This document shows positions 1 through 7,538 of a stretch of DNA of 47,171 nucleotides, piece by piece (the first letter of the stretch is position 1; every line of letters starts with the position of its first letter). This DNA comes from a virus. Below the pieces are notes generated by a model. The model was not told where the DNA came from. It did not search any database and saw only the letters and a program-made list of their open reading frames with translations. Position numbers and translations under genes: made by a program. The stretch is from positions 1 to 47,171 of the IMG/VR virus record IMGVR_UViG_3300044640_001077; one strand, written 5' to 3'.

Positions 1-981
1 GCCGTCAAAACTCACCACTGGACGACCGTTCATAGTAATCACCGCCCCACTAGCAACAATTTGAGGTTGATTAACTAACGTTGTTTGTGTAGCATTACGA
101 CCATTGCCCGATTGGTCATACCAAGTTCTTACAAAGCCGTTGCCATTGCCCACAAAACTAAGCAGTGCCTCTGCATCAAGTTCACCAATCGCAGCAATCG
201 TTTCAGGAACATTGCGTTGCAAAAGCGGACGCGCATTACCAACACCAAGTTCGACATTGGCGGCATAAAAACGGATGGTTGCATTGACCACCTCGCCAAT
301 AGGGACGGATATGTAGATGTTAGGCTGAATATAAGCGGCGTTAGCTGGCGCTACCTGAATTTGAGCGCCGCGCTGCAACGTAGAAGTCGCGGGTCCTAAA
401 CTAACTCCAGTCCCTCCTAAAAAATTGCCAAGATTATTAAATCGCTTTCCACGGACAAATAAACCCTGAATTGGCGAAGTGCCAGAAACAAGCCTAAAAC
501 CTATTGACGTGGTATAAGTAAGGCCGGGGGTCACAGGCGCGTGAATAGCTGGATTAAAAGCACCCAATGCGCTATGTGTAAATTCCAGCAAACCAGTAGC
601 AGATACCGTGCCTTGCCAACGCACCTCGACATAGGGCTGACCGAACTCGGTTCCGGTCCCCGTGACGGTCATGGTGACGCCGGGAGCCGTGCTGCCAGCA
701 TTATTGTTAATCGGTATCGCCGCAAGGTTCGTGCGTGTCTGCGTTGCCGTAGCAAAGCCAATATCCTGAGTGGCACCGTCACTACTTCTTCTTACATTAA
801 CAGCTGCACCTAAGTATGCAGTACGAAGTTTACGTAATGAATACGCAGCTGAACTTGGTGTGCTTAATTGGTCGAGTATGGGTGTAAACCTATCCCAAAC
901 CAACGTTGAACCAATCATTACTTTATTTATGGCCTGCGAGCCTATTCTTGCATCGGCTATGTTATTATTTCCTATTTTCAT
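1..981 (-). CDS. Tail fibre / adhesin, N-terminal part (cut by window edge)
   Basis: 327 codons are read from an ATG at 981, which overlaps the stop of the upstream collagen-like gene (TAATG). Near residues 45-75 and 290-327 the protein carries hallmarks of the ArfB-like (GH54 alpha-arabinofuranosidase) module often used in phage fibres: an AYSLRKLRTAYLG stretch, VRRSSDGATQDIGF, then FVRTWYDQSGNGRNATQ and GRPVVSFDG. The middle (residues about 80-260) looks like a beta-rich insert. Such modules probably bind or trim surface glycans; I infer receptor binding and see no proof of catalysis. The frame runs off position 1 without a stop. The C-terminal piece at 46998-47171 is in the same frame if the molecule is circular. 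Confidence 0.8.
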   Translation of the reverse strand, partial: MKIGNNNIADARIGSQAINKVMIGSTLVWDRFTPILDQLSTPSSAAYSLRKLRTAYLGAAVNVRRSSDGATQDIGFATATQTRTNLAAIPINNNAGSTAPGVTMTVTGTGTEFGQPYVEVRWQGTVSATGLLEFTHSALGAFNPAIHAPVTPGLTYTTSIGFRLVSGTSPIQGLFVRGKRFNNLGNFLGGTGVSLGPATSTLQRGAQIQVAPANAAYIQPNIYISVPIGEVVNATIRFYAANVELGVGNARPLLQRNVPETIAAIGELDAEALLSFVGNGNGFVRTWYDQSGNGRNATQTTLVNQPQIVASGAVITMNGRPVVSFDG

Positions 982-2018
982 TACACGATAAAATAAAGAG
1001 TGGTTACAATAGGCGTTAAAGCATTGTATTCAGCCTGCGTGAGTACGTGAATAGTTGTTGGTGTATATGTAGAACCCGTTGTTATTATTACACCTTTTTC
1101 TCCTTGTATGCCCTGAATTCCCTGTATCCCCTGCAAACCTTGAACCCCTTGCTCTCCCTGTATACCTTGTTCCCCCTGTATGCCCTGTTCGCCTACATCG
1201 CCCTTATCGCCCTTATCGCCTTTTTCGCCTTGCGGACCCACTATTTGACCAACGTTATCCCAAGCCAAAGTAGCTAAATCCCATACATACAAATCGCCAT
1301 TTTCTTGAACAATCCAAGCATCGCCAGCTTCGCCTGTAAGTGGTAATTCTGAAATCAAATTTTTCGACCCTTTCATATCTATACCAACACCAACATCTCC
1401 TTTATCGCCTTTATCACCTTTATCGCCCTTATCACCTTTTTCTCCTTTCTCGCCTTGTATGCCCTGTATTCCTTGAATACCTTGTATACCTTGCACGCCC
1501 TGTATACCTTGCTCTCCAGTGTCGCCTTTTAAACCTTGAATACCCTGATCACCCGTTGCACCTGTGTCTCCTTTTTCACCCTTATCGCCCTTATCGCCCT
1601 TATCGCCTTTCAAATAATTACCCAACTGAATCGAAGCAGCTATTGTTTGCTCAACAATAGTAACGGTAACCGTAGCTTTTGTAAGCTCTGAGATAGAGGC
1701 ATTATTAAACTCGTTTGCGTTTCTTTCAACTTCTAAAATGAAGTTTTGAGAGCTTGCTGTCTTTTTTACCCCCAAGTCTGAATAGTCAATAGCTATCGTT
1801 AGCTCATTTTGAGGATTTAACCTACTCGTTGCTTTAGAAGTCAGGTTGATTAAAAAAATGTTTGGGTCAACGGTATGGTTTAAACTACCATCTGATTTAC
1901 GGTAATAAAGATTACCTAATCCGCAAACAATCTCTTCCACTCTGTCCATTCGGTCAAGTGGGAACACTACTGCAATTCGGCATGAATCGCCTTTTTGAAT
2001 TTTTAATTTTTGTGACAT
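981..2018 (-). CDS. Collagen-like tail fibre protein
   Basis: 345 aa. Residues 1-130 form a globular head, probably the attachment domain. From about residue 135 there are two long blocks of Gly-X-Y triplets ([21 protein letters not shown]), interrupted by a non-repetitive segment of about 45 residues ([13 protein letters not shown] onward). A short C-terminal cap ends LTQAEYNAL...LYFIV. Phage collagen-like fibres trimerise as a triple helix; this one probably forms a fibre shaft next to the ArfB-like fibre, whose start codon overlaps this stop. The triplet DNA is highly repetitive, so length variation by slippage or recombination is likely. Confidence 0.85.
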   Translation of the reverse strand: MSQKLKIQKGDSCRIAVVFPLDRMDRVEEIVCGLGNLYYRKSDGSLNHTVDPNIFLINLTSKATSRLNPQNELTIAIDYSDLGVKKTASSQNFILEVERNANEFNNASISELTKATVTVTIVEQTIAASIQLGNYLKGDKGDKGDKGEKGDTGATGDQGIQGLKGDTGEQGIQGVQGIQGIQGIQGIQGEKGEKGDKGDKGDKGDKGDVGVGIDMKGSKNLISELPLTGEAGDAWIVQENGDLYVWDLATLAWDNVGQIVGPQGEKGDKGDKGDVGEQGIQGEQGIQGEQGVQGLQGIQGIQGIQGEKGVIITTGSTYTPTTIHVLTQAEYNALTPIVTTLYFIV

Positions 2019-2055
2019 TTTATATTTAATTAAAATTGATTATTGTTAAGCCCAA

Positions 2056-2082
2056 CTAGCCTTCGCCAATCGCCACGGCTAG
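2056..2082 (-). terminator. Hairpin at the helicase 3' end
   Basis: CTAGCC and GGCTAG pair across 15 nt and overlap the helicase stop codon. A T-rich stretch follows on the minus strand only after some distance, so this is a weak terminator or an mRNA 3' end structure. Confidence 0.4.
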
Positions 2083-3482
2083 CTTGTTTGTTTATTCTGT
2101 CTACTCGCCCATATATGTCTCGCCCAGCCAGGTTTATAACCTCGTTGCGATGCGATGCGCTCCAACTCCTCGAGCGATTGCGCTCGCGCTTGCTCGTTAA
2201 TCTTCGATTTCTTCAATCGAAGCCTGTCATCCGCACTCAGCTCGCGAAGCTCTCCGTCAACCTGCTGCGGTGCGTTCTCTTTCACCTCGTATATGTGACC
2301 GCACACCGGGCAGATAGGTGCAGGCTCGTGAATCGCGTAGCACTTCTCACACTGCTTCACCTGAATGGTTTTCTCTTTGTCCTCCTTCTTCTTCTTTTTG
2401 CGCTGCTCTCCCTCGAGCGACCATTCCCGAATCTCGTCAGGCAATCCATGGGTGAGCACGTTTCCAACGTGATCGAGAATCACAGCGCGTTCTTTGCCTG
2501 CACATGGACGGAGCGCACGCCCGACTTGTTGCAGATACAGCCCCAACGATTGAGTGGGACGAAGCAGGATAGCTGCTCCAATGGCAGGGATGTCCGTTCC
2601 CTCGCTGATGAGGTCGCAGCTCGTTACAACGTCAACCGTGCCGTTGCCGAGTCCGTTTAGGATTCGCTTGCGCACATCATCATCCAATGAGCCGTCCGCA
2701 TGGTAGGCGCGATAGCCTGCCCTTCTAAACTCTTCGGCAACGTGCTGTGCATGCCGAACCGATACGCAGAACGCCACCGCAGGAACGCCATCACACAGCT
2801 TCTTGTAGTGCGATACCGCATCCCCTGTGATGGTTGGCTTATCCATCAAGTTCTCGAGCTGTGCGTTGTCGTAGTCACCCATCTTTGTACGCAGCCCTGA
2901 TAGGTCGAGCCGTTCAGCAGGTGCGTAGATAACAGGCTTCACGAGGAAGCCTTTCGCGATGAGGTCGGAAACCTGCGGTCCGATAATGATGTCATCGAAC
3001 ACACCACCCGCTTCAATTCCAAGTCCTGTGCCGTCAGCTCTGCATGGGGTAGCCGTAACGCCAAGCACGCGAGCCATGCTGTAGTGGTCGATTATCCGCT
3101 TCCATGTGGTGGCAAGTGCGTGATGGGCTTCGTCAACAACTATGAGGTCAAACGACTTGAACAGGTGGAGGCGTTTGATGATTGTTTGCACCGATGCCAC
3201 TTGCACGGGTGCCGACAAATCGGGCGTGAATTTCGGGTTCACTAATCCGTGGCGAACGCCTGACTTTCGGAGGGCCTCGGATGTTTGTCTGAGCAGCTCT
3301 ATCCGGTGAACGAGTATGAGTACGCGCTTACCTCGCGCTGCTGTGGTAGCTGCGATATAGGAGAACACGACTGTTTTACCACCACCTGTTGGAAGTACCA
3401 ATAATGGTGATCGGCTGTTTTTCAGAAACGACTCTCGAATGTCCGCTACCGCCTTTCGTTGGTAGTCTCTAAGTTGTAGCAT
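2079..3482 (-). CDS. DEAH-box superfamily 2 helicase
   Basis: 467 aa from the ATG at 3482. A longer reading would overlap the HTH gene upstream and start with a low-complexity tail, so I prefer this start. SF2 motifs are in order: DYQRKAV (Q-like) near the N-terminus, Walker A PTGGGKT at about 31-37, DEAH at 117-120, VTATP at about 142-146, and motif VI QQVGRALRP at about 318-326. A lysine-rich linker is followed by a four-cysteine zinc ribbon (C378, C381, C391, C394). The family unwinds or remodels DNA using ATP. It lies beside the divergent recombination operon, so a role in phage recombination or replication is likely. Confidence 0.9.
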   Translation of the reverse strand: MLQLRDYQRKAVADIRESFLKNSRSPLLVLPTGGGKTVVFSYIAATTAARGKRVLILVHRIELLRQTSEALRKSGVRHGLVNPKFTPDLSAPVQVASVQTIIKRLHLFKSFDLIVVDEAHHALATTWKRIIDHYSMARVLGVTATPCRADGTGLGIEAGGVFDDIIIGPQVSDLIAKGFLVKPVIYAPAERLDLSGLRTKMGDYDNAQLENLMDKPTITGDAVSHYKKLCDGVPAVAFCVSVRHAQHVAEEFRRAGYRAYHADGSLDDDVRKRILNGLGNGTVDVVTSCDLISEGTDIPAIGAAILLRPTQSLGLYLQQVGRALRPCAGKERAVILDHVGNVLTHGLPDEIREWSLEGEQRKKKKKEDKEKTIQVKQCEKCYAIHEPAPICPVCGHIYEVKENAPQQVDGELRELSADDRLRLKKSKINEQARAQSLEELERIASQRGYKPGWARHIWASRQNKQTS

Positions 3483-3510
3483 ACGCTTGTGTGTGTTGAG
3501 TGTGTGTTGG

Positions 3511-3726
3511 TTAGTTGTGCGCCTTCTTCTTATCAATCACCTTGAGTAGCTTGCGCACTACTGTGATCGTTTTCGGTTCTTCGGTTTTCCAACGCTCCAC
3601 GGTGGAGCGGTTTACGCCCGCTTCCCTGCATGCCTCGCTCAGGTTCGTGCCTGCTTCATCGCACGCGGCCTTCAATGAAGCGAACGTGTTATCCGTGATT
3701 TTGAATGATGTCTTAGTAACTGCCAT
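3511..3726 (-). CDS. Small helix-turn-helix DNA-binding protein
   Basis: 71 aa. Residues about 15-60 fit a helix-turn-helix (LSEACREAGVNRSTVERWK, the pattern of Cro/C1-like or resolvase-type readers). It is the last gene before a divergent promoter region and could control the forward exonuclease/annealing operon, its own operon, or both. It is too small to identify as a lysogeny repressor. Confidence 0.7.
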   Translation of the reverse strand: MAVTKTSFKITDNTFASLKAACDEAGTNLSEACREAGVNRSTVERWKTEEPKTITVVRKLLKVIDKKKAHN

Positions 3727-3754
3727 GTATTGTTATGAATTTTTGAGCAAATAT

Positions 3755-3785
3755 ATTGTTTTTTTCATAAATAAAAATAAATTTG
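3755..3785 (+). promoter_or_regulatory. Bacteroidetes-type promoter for the recombination operon
   Basis: ATTG at 3755-3758, a 19-nt spacer, then TAAATTTG at 3778-3785 match the Bacteroidetes consensus TTTG / TAnnTTTG. The transcript would begin about 25 nt before the exonuclease start at 3815. The spacer is very AT-rich. Confidence 0.65.
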
Positions 3786-3814
3786 CACCACACAAACAAA
3801 AAAAAGTGATTAAA

Positions 3815-4690
3815 ATGGACACAACACACAACTCAATGAAAGCCGATGACAACGAGGCGTATCACGCTGACAAGTCTCGTATTGGCAAGAGTGGGCTCGA
3901 CTTAATCCATAAGTCGCCTGCTCATTATTATGCGAAGTATCTCGATCCAAATCGAGAGCGCGAAAAACAAACGCCTGCCCTGCTGATGGGTAGTGCGGTT
4001 CACATGGCCGTGTTCGAGCCGCAGGACTTCATGAAGAAGTTCGTAGTTATCAATGATACTGCAATCATCGCTGAGATTGGAGGCAAGGCACCTAAGCAAA
4101 CCAACAAATACAAAGAGTGGTTGCAGGATTTCGCCCGCGAGAATGCAGGCAAAACGATCCTATCCTCGGAAGACTTTGAAACCTGCCTCAAGATTAAAGA
4201 GGCAGTGTACAATCATCCAACCGCAGCCTTGCTGCTTGAGGGAGGCGTAGCCGAACAACGCGTGGATTGGCTGTGGCAAGGTGAGGACAAAAACTTCAAT
4301 GCGATTCAAGTTAAATGCAAGTCGAAAATGGATTGGCAAAGCCACAACGGTTTTATAGTGGACTTGAAAACTACCGAGGACGCTTCGCCTGCTGGTTTCG
4401 GCAAGTCGATTTTTAACTACCGTTACGATGTACAAGGCGCGTTCTATACCGATGCGTATAGGCAGGCAACTGGAAACGAACCGCGAGGATTCATCTTCAT
4501 TGCGGTGGAGAAGTCCGCACCTTACGCGGTTGCTCTGTACTATTTGACACCCGAACAAATAGCACGCGGAAGGCGCGAATACGAAGCCGACCTTCGCACG
4601 TATCACGAGTGCCTTATCTCCGGGGAGTTCCCAGCATACGGCATAGACATCAAACCCGCTCAGCTTCCAGCTTGGGCTTATAGAAACTAA
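3815..4690 (+). CDS. RecE-like PD-(D/E)XK exonuclease
   Basis: 291 aa from the ATG at 3815, placed just after a consensus promoter. It has the layout of the RecE C-terminal / DUF3799 nuclease fold: GSAVH (H63), then IVDLKTT with D183 and K185 as the metal-binding D-X-K, and the YDVQGAFY motif (Q208). The family digests one strand from dsDNA ends to give 3' overhangs for annealing. The next gene, 17 nt downstream, probably encodes its annealing partner. Together they form a Red/RecET-type module for replication and packaging concatemers. Confidence 0.85.
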   Translation: MDTTHNSMKADDNEAYHADKSRIGKSGLDLIHKSPAHYYAKYLDPNREREKQTPALLMGSAVHMAVFEPQDFMKKFVVINDTAIIAEIGGKAPKQTNKYKEWLQDFARENAGKTILSSEDFETCLKIKEAVYNHPTAALLLEGGVAEQRVDWLWQGEDKNFNAIQVKCKSKMDWQSHNGFIVDLKTTEDASPAGFGKSIFNYRYDVQGAFYTDAYRQATGNEPRGFIFIAVEKSAPYAVALYYLTPEQIARGRREYEADLRTYHECLISGEFPAYGIDIKPAQLPAWAYRN

Positions 4691-4707
4691 ACAACACACA
4701 GATAAAC

Positions 4708-5718
4708 ATGAACACAACAAACACAAACATCGCTCGCCCGTCACAGGATGTGACCGCAGCGAACCCGTTTCAATCGGAACGTCATCAACACATCAACCAA
4801 GGAGCTGTTGCTATTGAAGAAAGCAGAGCCATTGCCGAAGCGCAGGGCAAGCTCATTGTAGCTAAACGTTTTCCACGCGATCAGGCTGCTGCTTACGAAC
4901 GCATCATGAAGTCTTGCGCTCGCAAGGGACTTGCCGAAGCAGCCATGTACTCGTTTCCTCGTGGTGGACAGGTCATCACAGGTCCATCAATCCGATTGGC
5001 TGAAGAGCTTGCCCGTGCATGGGGAAACATTGACTACGGCATCCGCGAGCTGTCCCAAAAGGAAGGTGTCTCTGAGATGGAAGCATACTGTTGGGACTTG
5101 GAAACGAACACCTTCAGCTCGCAAAAGTTCACCGTAAAACACGAGCTGCACACAAAGAATGGCGTTAAACGACTAACAGACCCGCGCGACATTTACGAGA
5201 TTACAGCCAACAACGGTGGACGCAGATTGCGCGCTCGTATCTTGGCTATCTTACCGCCTGACATTGTGGACGCTGCGGTTGAGCAATGCTACGCCACACT
5301 TGCGGGCGCAAATACGGAACCGATTGAGGACCGCGTTAAGAAGATGCTCAAAGCGTTTTCTCCCTTTGGCGTAAACAAGGAGCACATCGAACAGAGGCTT
5401 GGAAAGAAGCTCGATTCGGTGCTGTCAGAGGACATCGTTCAGCTCACCACCATATACCAATCGCTTCGTGACAACATGAGCAAGCCGTCAGATTGGTTCG
5501 GCAGCCCCGATGCATCCGAGGCACCCGCACCGATTGCCGAACTCAACACGCAGGTGTCGGAGCAAACAGCCAAGCCAAAGGCTACGCGCAGCAGAAGGTT
5601 AACGCCCGAAAATCAAGAGGCCGAACTCGTTCAAACTGGTGAATCACCAAAGATTGTTGAACAGCTGAAAGCAGATGAACAAGCTAATACACAGCCAACC
5701 GAAGAGGGATTGATGTAA
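4708..5718 (+). CDS. Putative single-strand annealing recombinase (RecT-like)
   Basis: 336 aa, directly downstream of the RecE-like exonuclease. The core (about 40-200) has the pattern of a phage family with AYERIMKSCARKGLAEAA, FPRGGQVITGPSIRLAEE, ARAWGNIDYG and EITANNGGRRLRARILA. I recognise this as a widespread phage protein usually lying next to exonucleases; assignment as a RecT/Red-beta-like annealing protein rests mainly on this context. The C-terminal 80 residues are charged and low in complexity (AKPKATRSRR, QPTEEG), like a flexible tail that could bind SSB. Confidence 0.55.
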   Translation: MNTTNTNIARPSQDVTAANPFQSERHQHINQGAVAIEESRAIAEAQGKLIVAKRFPRDQAAAYERIMKSCARKGLAEAAMYSFPRGGQVITGPSIRLAEELARAWGNIDYGIRELSQKEGVSEMEAYCWDLETNTFSSQKFTVKHELHTKNGVKRLTDPRDIYEITANNGGRRLRARILAILPPDIVDAAVEQCYATLAGANTEPIEDRVKKMLKAFSPFGVNKEHIEQRLGKKLDSVLSEDIVQLTTIYQSLRDNMSKPSDWFGSPDASEAPAPIAELNTQVSEQTAKPKATRSRRLTPENQEAELVQTGESPKIVEQLKADEQANTQPTEEGLM

Positions 5719-5742
5719 TGCCCGTTGGAGATGCCAATGGAT

Positions 5743-5773
5743 GCGCCCACCGACATTTATAAACGGTAGGCGC
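5743..5773 (+). terminator. Possible terminator of the forward operon
   Basis: GCGCC-c-ACCG pairs with CGGT-a-GGCGC around an 11-nt AT-rich loop, followed by ATTCTCT. It sits 25 nt after the annealing-protein stop. The T-run is weak. Confidence 0.45.
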
Positions 5774-5807
5774 ATTCTCTACCCTATCCTCGAGTTATTC
5801 GCCTCAG

Positions 5808-5842
5808 AAATAAAAACAGCCCCACCGTGAGGCGAGGCTGTT
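5808..5842 (-). terminator. Rho-independent terminator for the leftward tRNA/small-gene transcript
   Basis: Read on the minus strand, AACAGCC and GGCTGTT pair across 14 nt and run straight into TTTTTAT. It ends the transcript coming from the tRNA region and the 124-aa gene. Confidence 0.7.
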
Positions 5843-5844
5843 AA

Positions 5845-5864
5845 CCTGTTGCGCTAACAACAGG
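5845..5864. other. Perfect 7-bp hairpin
   Basis: CCTGTTG, loop CGCTAA, CAACAGG. It lies directly next to the terminator on the minus-strand upstream side. A further short hairpin (CACCT...AGGTG) follows at about 5886-5902. The stretch to 5954 is otherwise non-coding. Confidence 0.5.
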
Positions 5865-5954
5865 GTGGCTGCTTATGTCGGAGCACCTAAAGCCGAGGTG
5901 TATGAAGGTGATTTACCTAACCTACTCCTGTTCCGTTACTCATGCGCAACGGGA

Positions 5955-6329
5955 TTATTTTGTGAAGTGCGCAATGCGCTTCATGTTTCCTTCTTTGTCA
6001 ATAACTGTTTGCCAATGGTCAACGTACTTGCCGTGCCATGCTTTGTTGGCGCGTGTCTGTAACTCTTGCCTACGCTCTCTACGGTTCGGTGCGAACACCT
6101 GCTCAAGCTCTCCGTATGCGTTCTTACGTGTTCCGATTTTGGTGCATGATGATGTGTAGCCCATCAATCCATCAACCTCTTCATGAGTGAAAGGATAGTT
6201 CAGCGATTGTTTTGAACGCGGTGGAACGGTGCGTGTTCTGCGTGCTTCGATACGTTCTTTTCGGTTCAGTTCGCGTAGTGCGATTCTGTCTCGCTGGCTA
6301 ATCCCTGCGTAGCGTGATGTTGTTTCCAT
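5955..6329 (-). CDS. Small basic protein of unknown function
   Basis: 124 aa, strongly basic, with clusters such as LNRKERIEARRTRT and NRRERRQELQ. It follows the tRNA genes on the same strand and is ended by the terminator near 5842. No catalytic motif is recognised. The arginine-rich make-up suggests RNA or DNA binding, but this is only an inference. Confidence 0.6.
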   Translation of the reverse strand: METTSRYAGISQRDRIALRELNRKERIEARRTRTVPPRSKQSLNYPFTHEEVDGLMGYTSSCTKIGTRKNAYGELEQVFAPNRRERRQELQTRANKAWHGKYVDHWQTVIDKEGNMKRIAHFTK

Positions 6330-6354
6330 GTGTATGTTGCCGTTTTAAGGTTTG

Positions 6355-6427
6355 TTTCCGAGGCAGGACTCGAACCTGCGTGTTCCTGATTTGCCGTCAG
6401 GAGCGTATCCAACTCCGCCACTCGAAA
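6355..6427 (-). tRNA. tRNA-Cys(GCA)-like with G33
   Basis: 73 nt, no encoded CCA. The acceptor is TTTCGAG / CTCGGAA (one T-G pair). The D arm has 3 pairs, the anticodon stem is CCTGA/TCAGG, and the T arm is GCAGG-TTCGAGT-CCTGC with a canonical loop. The anticodon loop is CGGCAAA, giving anticodon GCA (Cys). Position 33, almost always U, is G, and the discriminator base is A rather than the U expected of tRNA-Cys. A functional charge cannot be assured from sequence. Confidence 0.75.
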
Positions 6428-6429
6428 CT

Positions 6430-6461
6430 CCGAGTGCAGACTATATGCCGTCTGCACTCGG
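6430..6461. other. Perfect 12-bp hairpin just 5' of the tRNA-Cys-like gene
   Basis: CCGAGTGCAGAC pairs perfectly with GTCTGCACTCGG around the 8-nt loop TATATGCC. In transcript order it precedes the tRNA by 2 nt, so it may guide processing of the tRNA 5' end. There is no T-run, so it is not a terminator. Confidence 0.6.
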
Positions 6462-6653
6462 CCGTACGTCTTTCCGTTCTTGTCATCAGTTTTCGTGCCC
6501 GTCACCGTTCTTGAGGAACTAAGTGTCACATGATGCTGAAACATAGTGCGGTGTTGCACCCGCTCCACTCGTTAACGCATGAGCTTACGCTGCGATTGCC
6601 TAAGTATCTACGTGCCGTTTTCCATTACATCACGCGTTGTCGGCAATATTTTT

Positions 6654-6751
6654 GGTATCACAGGGCTGAGCGCGTTCCTGACGGTTTTCCTGCGCAAGTC
6701 TGAGCGTGTTCGCGTCACCTTCTCAGCCCGTCATTTCAGCCCTGTGATACC
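6654..6751 (-). ncRNA. Candidate structured RNA closed by a 16-bp stem
   Basis: Arms at 6654-6669 and 6736-6751 are perfect inverted repeats of 16 bp and enclose 66 nt. The interior can form at least two more stems on the minus strand: CTGAG...CTCAG with an inner GTG/CAC pair, and GCGC...GCGC. It starts 6 nt after the 3' end of the second tRNA, in the same orientation. It has no long ORF. It is not a tRNA; its family is unknown. The 6462-6653 stretch between it and the 12-bp hairpin has only weak hairpins (for example GCGG...CCGC). Confidence 0.5.
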
Positions 6752-6756
6752 TTTCG

Positions 6757-6832
6757 TTCTCGAGAGCGGACTCGAACCGCTGACATGCCCCGTTATACAC
6801 AGAGCCGCTCTAACCAACTGAGCTACTCGAAA
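6757..6832 (-). tRNA. tRNA-Ile(UAU)-like with G33 and a long anticodon stem
   Basis: 76 nt, no encoded CCA. The acceptor is TTTCGAG/CTCGAGA with discriminator A, the D arm is GCTC-AGTTGGTTA-GAGC, and the T arm is AGCGG-TTCGAGT-CCGCT. The anticodon arm pairs CTCTG with CGGGG (plus an extra G-C) around TGTATAA, giving anticodon UAU. As in the neighbouring tRNA, position 33 is G, not U. The alternative fold is a 5-bp stem with a 9-nt loop. Confidence 0.7.
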
Positions 6833-7055
6833 AACCGTTTCGGTCACAGCTTCGGTGGACGTGTCCACAATAGGTATTATTGTCAACCTATTCAGATTGC
6901 CTGCTGCTCCATTCGGAATGTTACTTCTTCATGGTAGTGTTTGATTATCCGTTGAACGGGACCGCTAAATAACAACGCCCCGACCATATACGCAAATTTT
7001 ATTACATATATTTTCGGGACTGTTTCCGATGTACCTGATAGTCAGGCACATATTT
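6833..7055 (-). promoter_or_regulatory. Leader region upstream of the tRNA transcript
   Basis: Non-coding. It holds a copy of the ATACGCAAATTTT motif (6988-7000), a palindrome GTGGACGTGTCCAC at about 6853, a 7-bp hairpin AATAGGT...ACCTATT, and a CCTGA-TAG-TCAGG hairpin near 7031. The motif also lies upstream of three other minus-strand genes, so it probably marks a promoter or operator. Confidence 0.5.
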
Positions 7056-7256
7056 TTATTCCTCCCCGAAGAAACGAGGAGCGAACTTGTCGATTGCCCC
7101 GGCTACGAATAGCAGCACCGTACTCCACTCAGGATGCGATGTCATGAACGAGAAGCCCGCTGTACCCGCAAGCGTGTAGCTAATCACTTCTACGATGTCC
7201 TTCACCCGCTTGGGGGTTGGCTTATGCCATTGGCTGATTCCTATTTTTGTTTTCAT
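7056..7256 (-). CDS. Small membrane protein, holin-like
   Basis: 66 aa. A basic N-terminus precedes two hydrophobic segments (about 22-38 and 44-60, WSTVLLFVAGAIDKF). Size, topology and position in the lysis/fibre end of the late operon fit a class II holin, but holins have no diagnostic motif. The lysozyme gene lies 2.5 kb upstream. Confidence 0.5.
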   Translation of the reverse strand: MKTKIGISQWHKPTPKRVKDIVEVISYTLAGTAGFSFMTSHPEWSTVLLFVAGAIDKFAPRFFGEE

Positions 7257-7534
7257 GCTCCTTTGATTTGTTTCAAAATTTTACCTTTCAGCAAGATCTC
7301 AATTGGCAGCGATACCACTACATCGTGGATGTACACACGCTCTTCTTCGGTAAGTTCTACTTCACCTGTTGTGCGAAGTTCTTCGGCTGCGCGTGCTTCC
7401 AATTCGGGGTTCACGGTGTTTATGCGCTGCTCCAAATGTTCGGCAAGTAAGCCCGATAATGGATAGTTGATTGCGTATGGCTGGATAATTCCATCAACAG
7501 TGATGGTTGGTTGTATGTTTAGGTTGTGTTTCAT
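7253..7534 (-). CDS. Phage protein of unknown function
   Basis: 93 aa. Overlaps the holin-like gene by 4 nt (ATGA), which indicates translational coupling. Acidic and mostly helical (TEEERVYIHDVV), with a hydrophobic C-terminus (IEILLKGKIL). Position suggests a late structural or lysis helper. Not recognised. Confidence 0.6.
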   Translation of the reverse strand: MKHNLNIQPTITVDGIIQPYAINYPLSGLLAEHLEQRINTVNPELEARAAEELRTTGEVELTEEERVYIHDVVVSLPIEILLKGKILKQIKGA

Positions 7535-7538
7535 GTCA

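Noticed and set aside
1047-1660. Plus-strand ORFs with Leu/Pro/Tyr repeats
   Set aside because: They are antisense shadows of the collagen-like Gly-X-Y repeats on the minus strand.
3511-3726. HTH protein as CI-type lysogeny repressor
   Set aside because: Only 71 aa, no dimerisation or cleavage domain, and no integrase nearby; a local regulator is more likely.
5865-6159. Plus ORFs opposite the 124-aa gene
   Set aside because: They lack protein-like composition; the minus-strand gene is better placed between tRNA and terminator.
6266-6568. A 100-aa minus ORF across the tRNA-Cys-like gene
   Set aside because: It runs through the tRNA and the 12-bp hairpin and looks like translated RNA-gene sequence.
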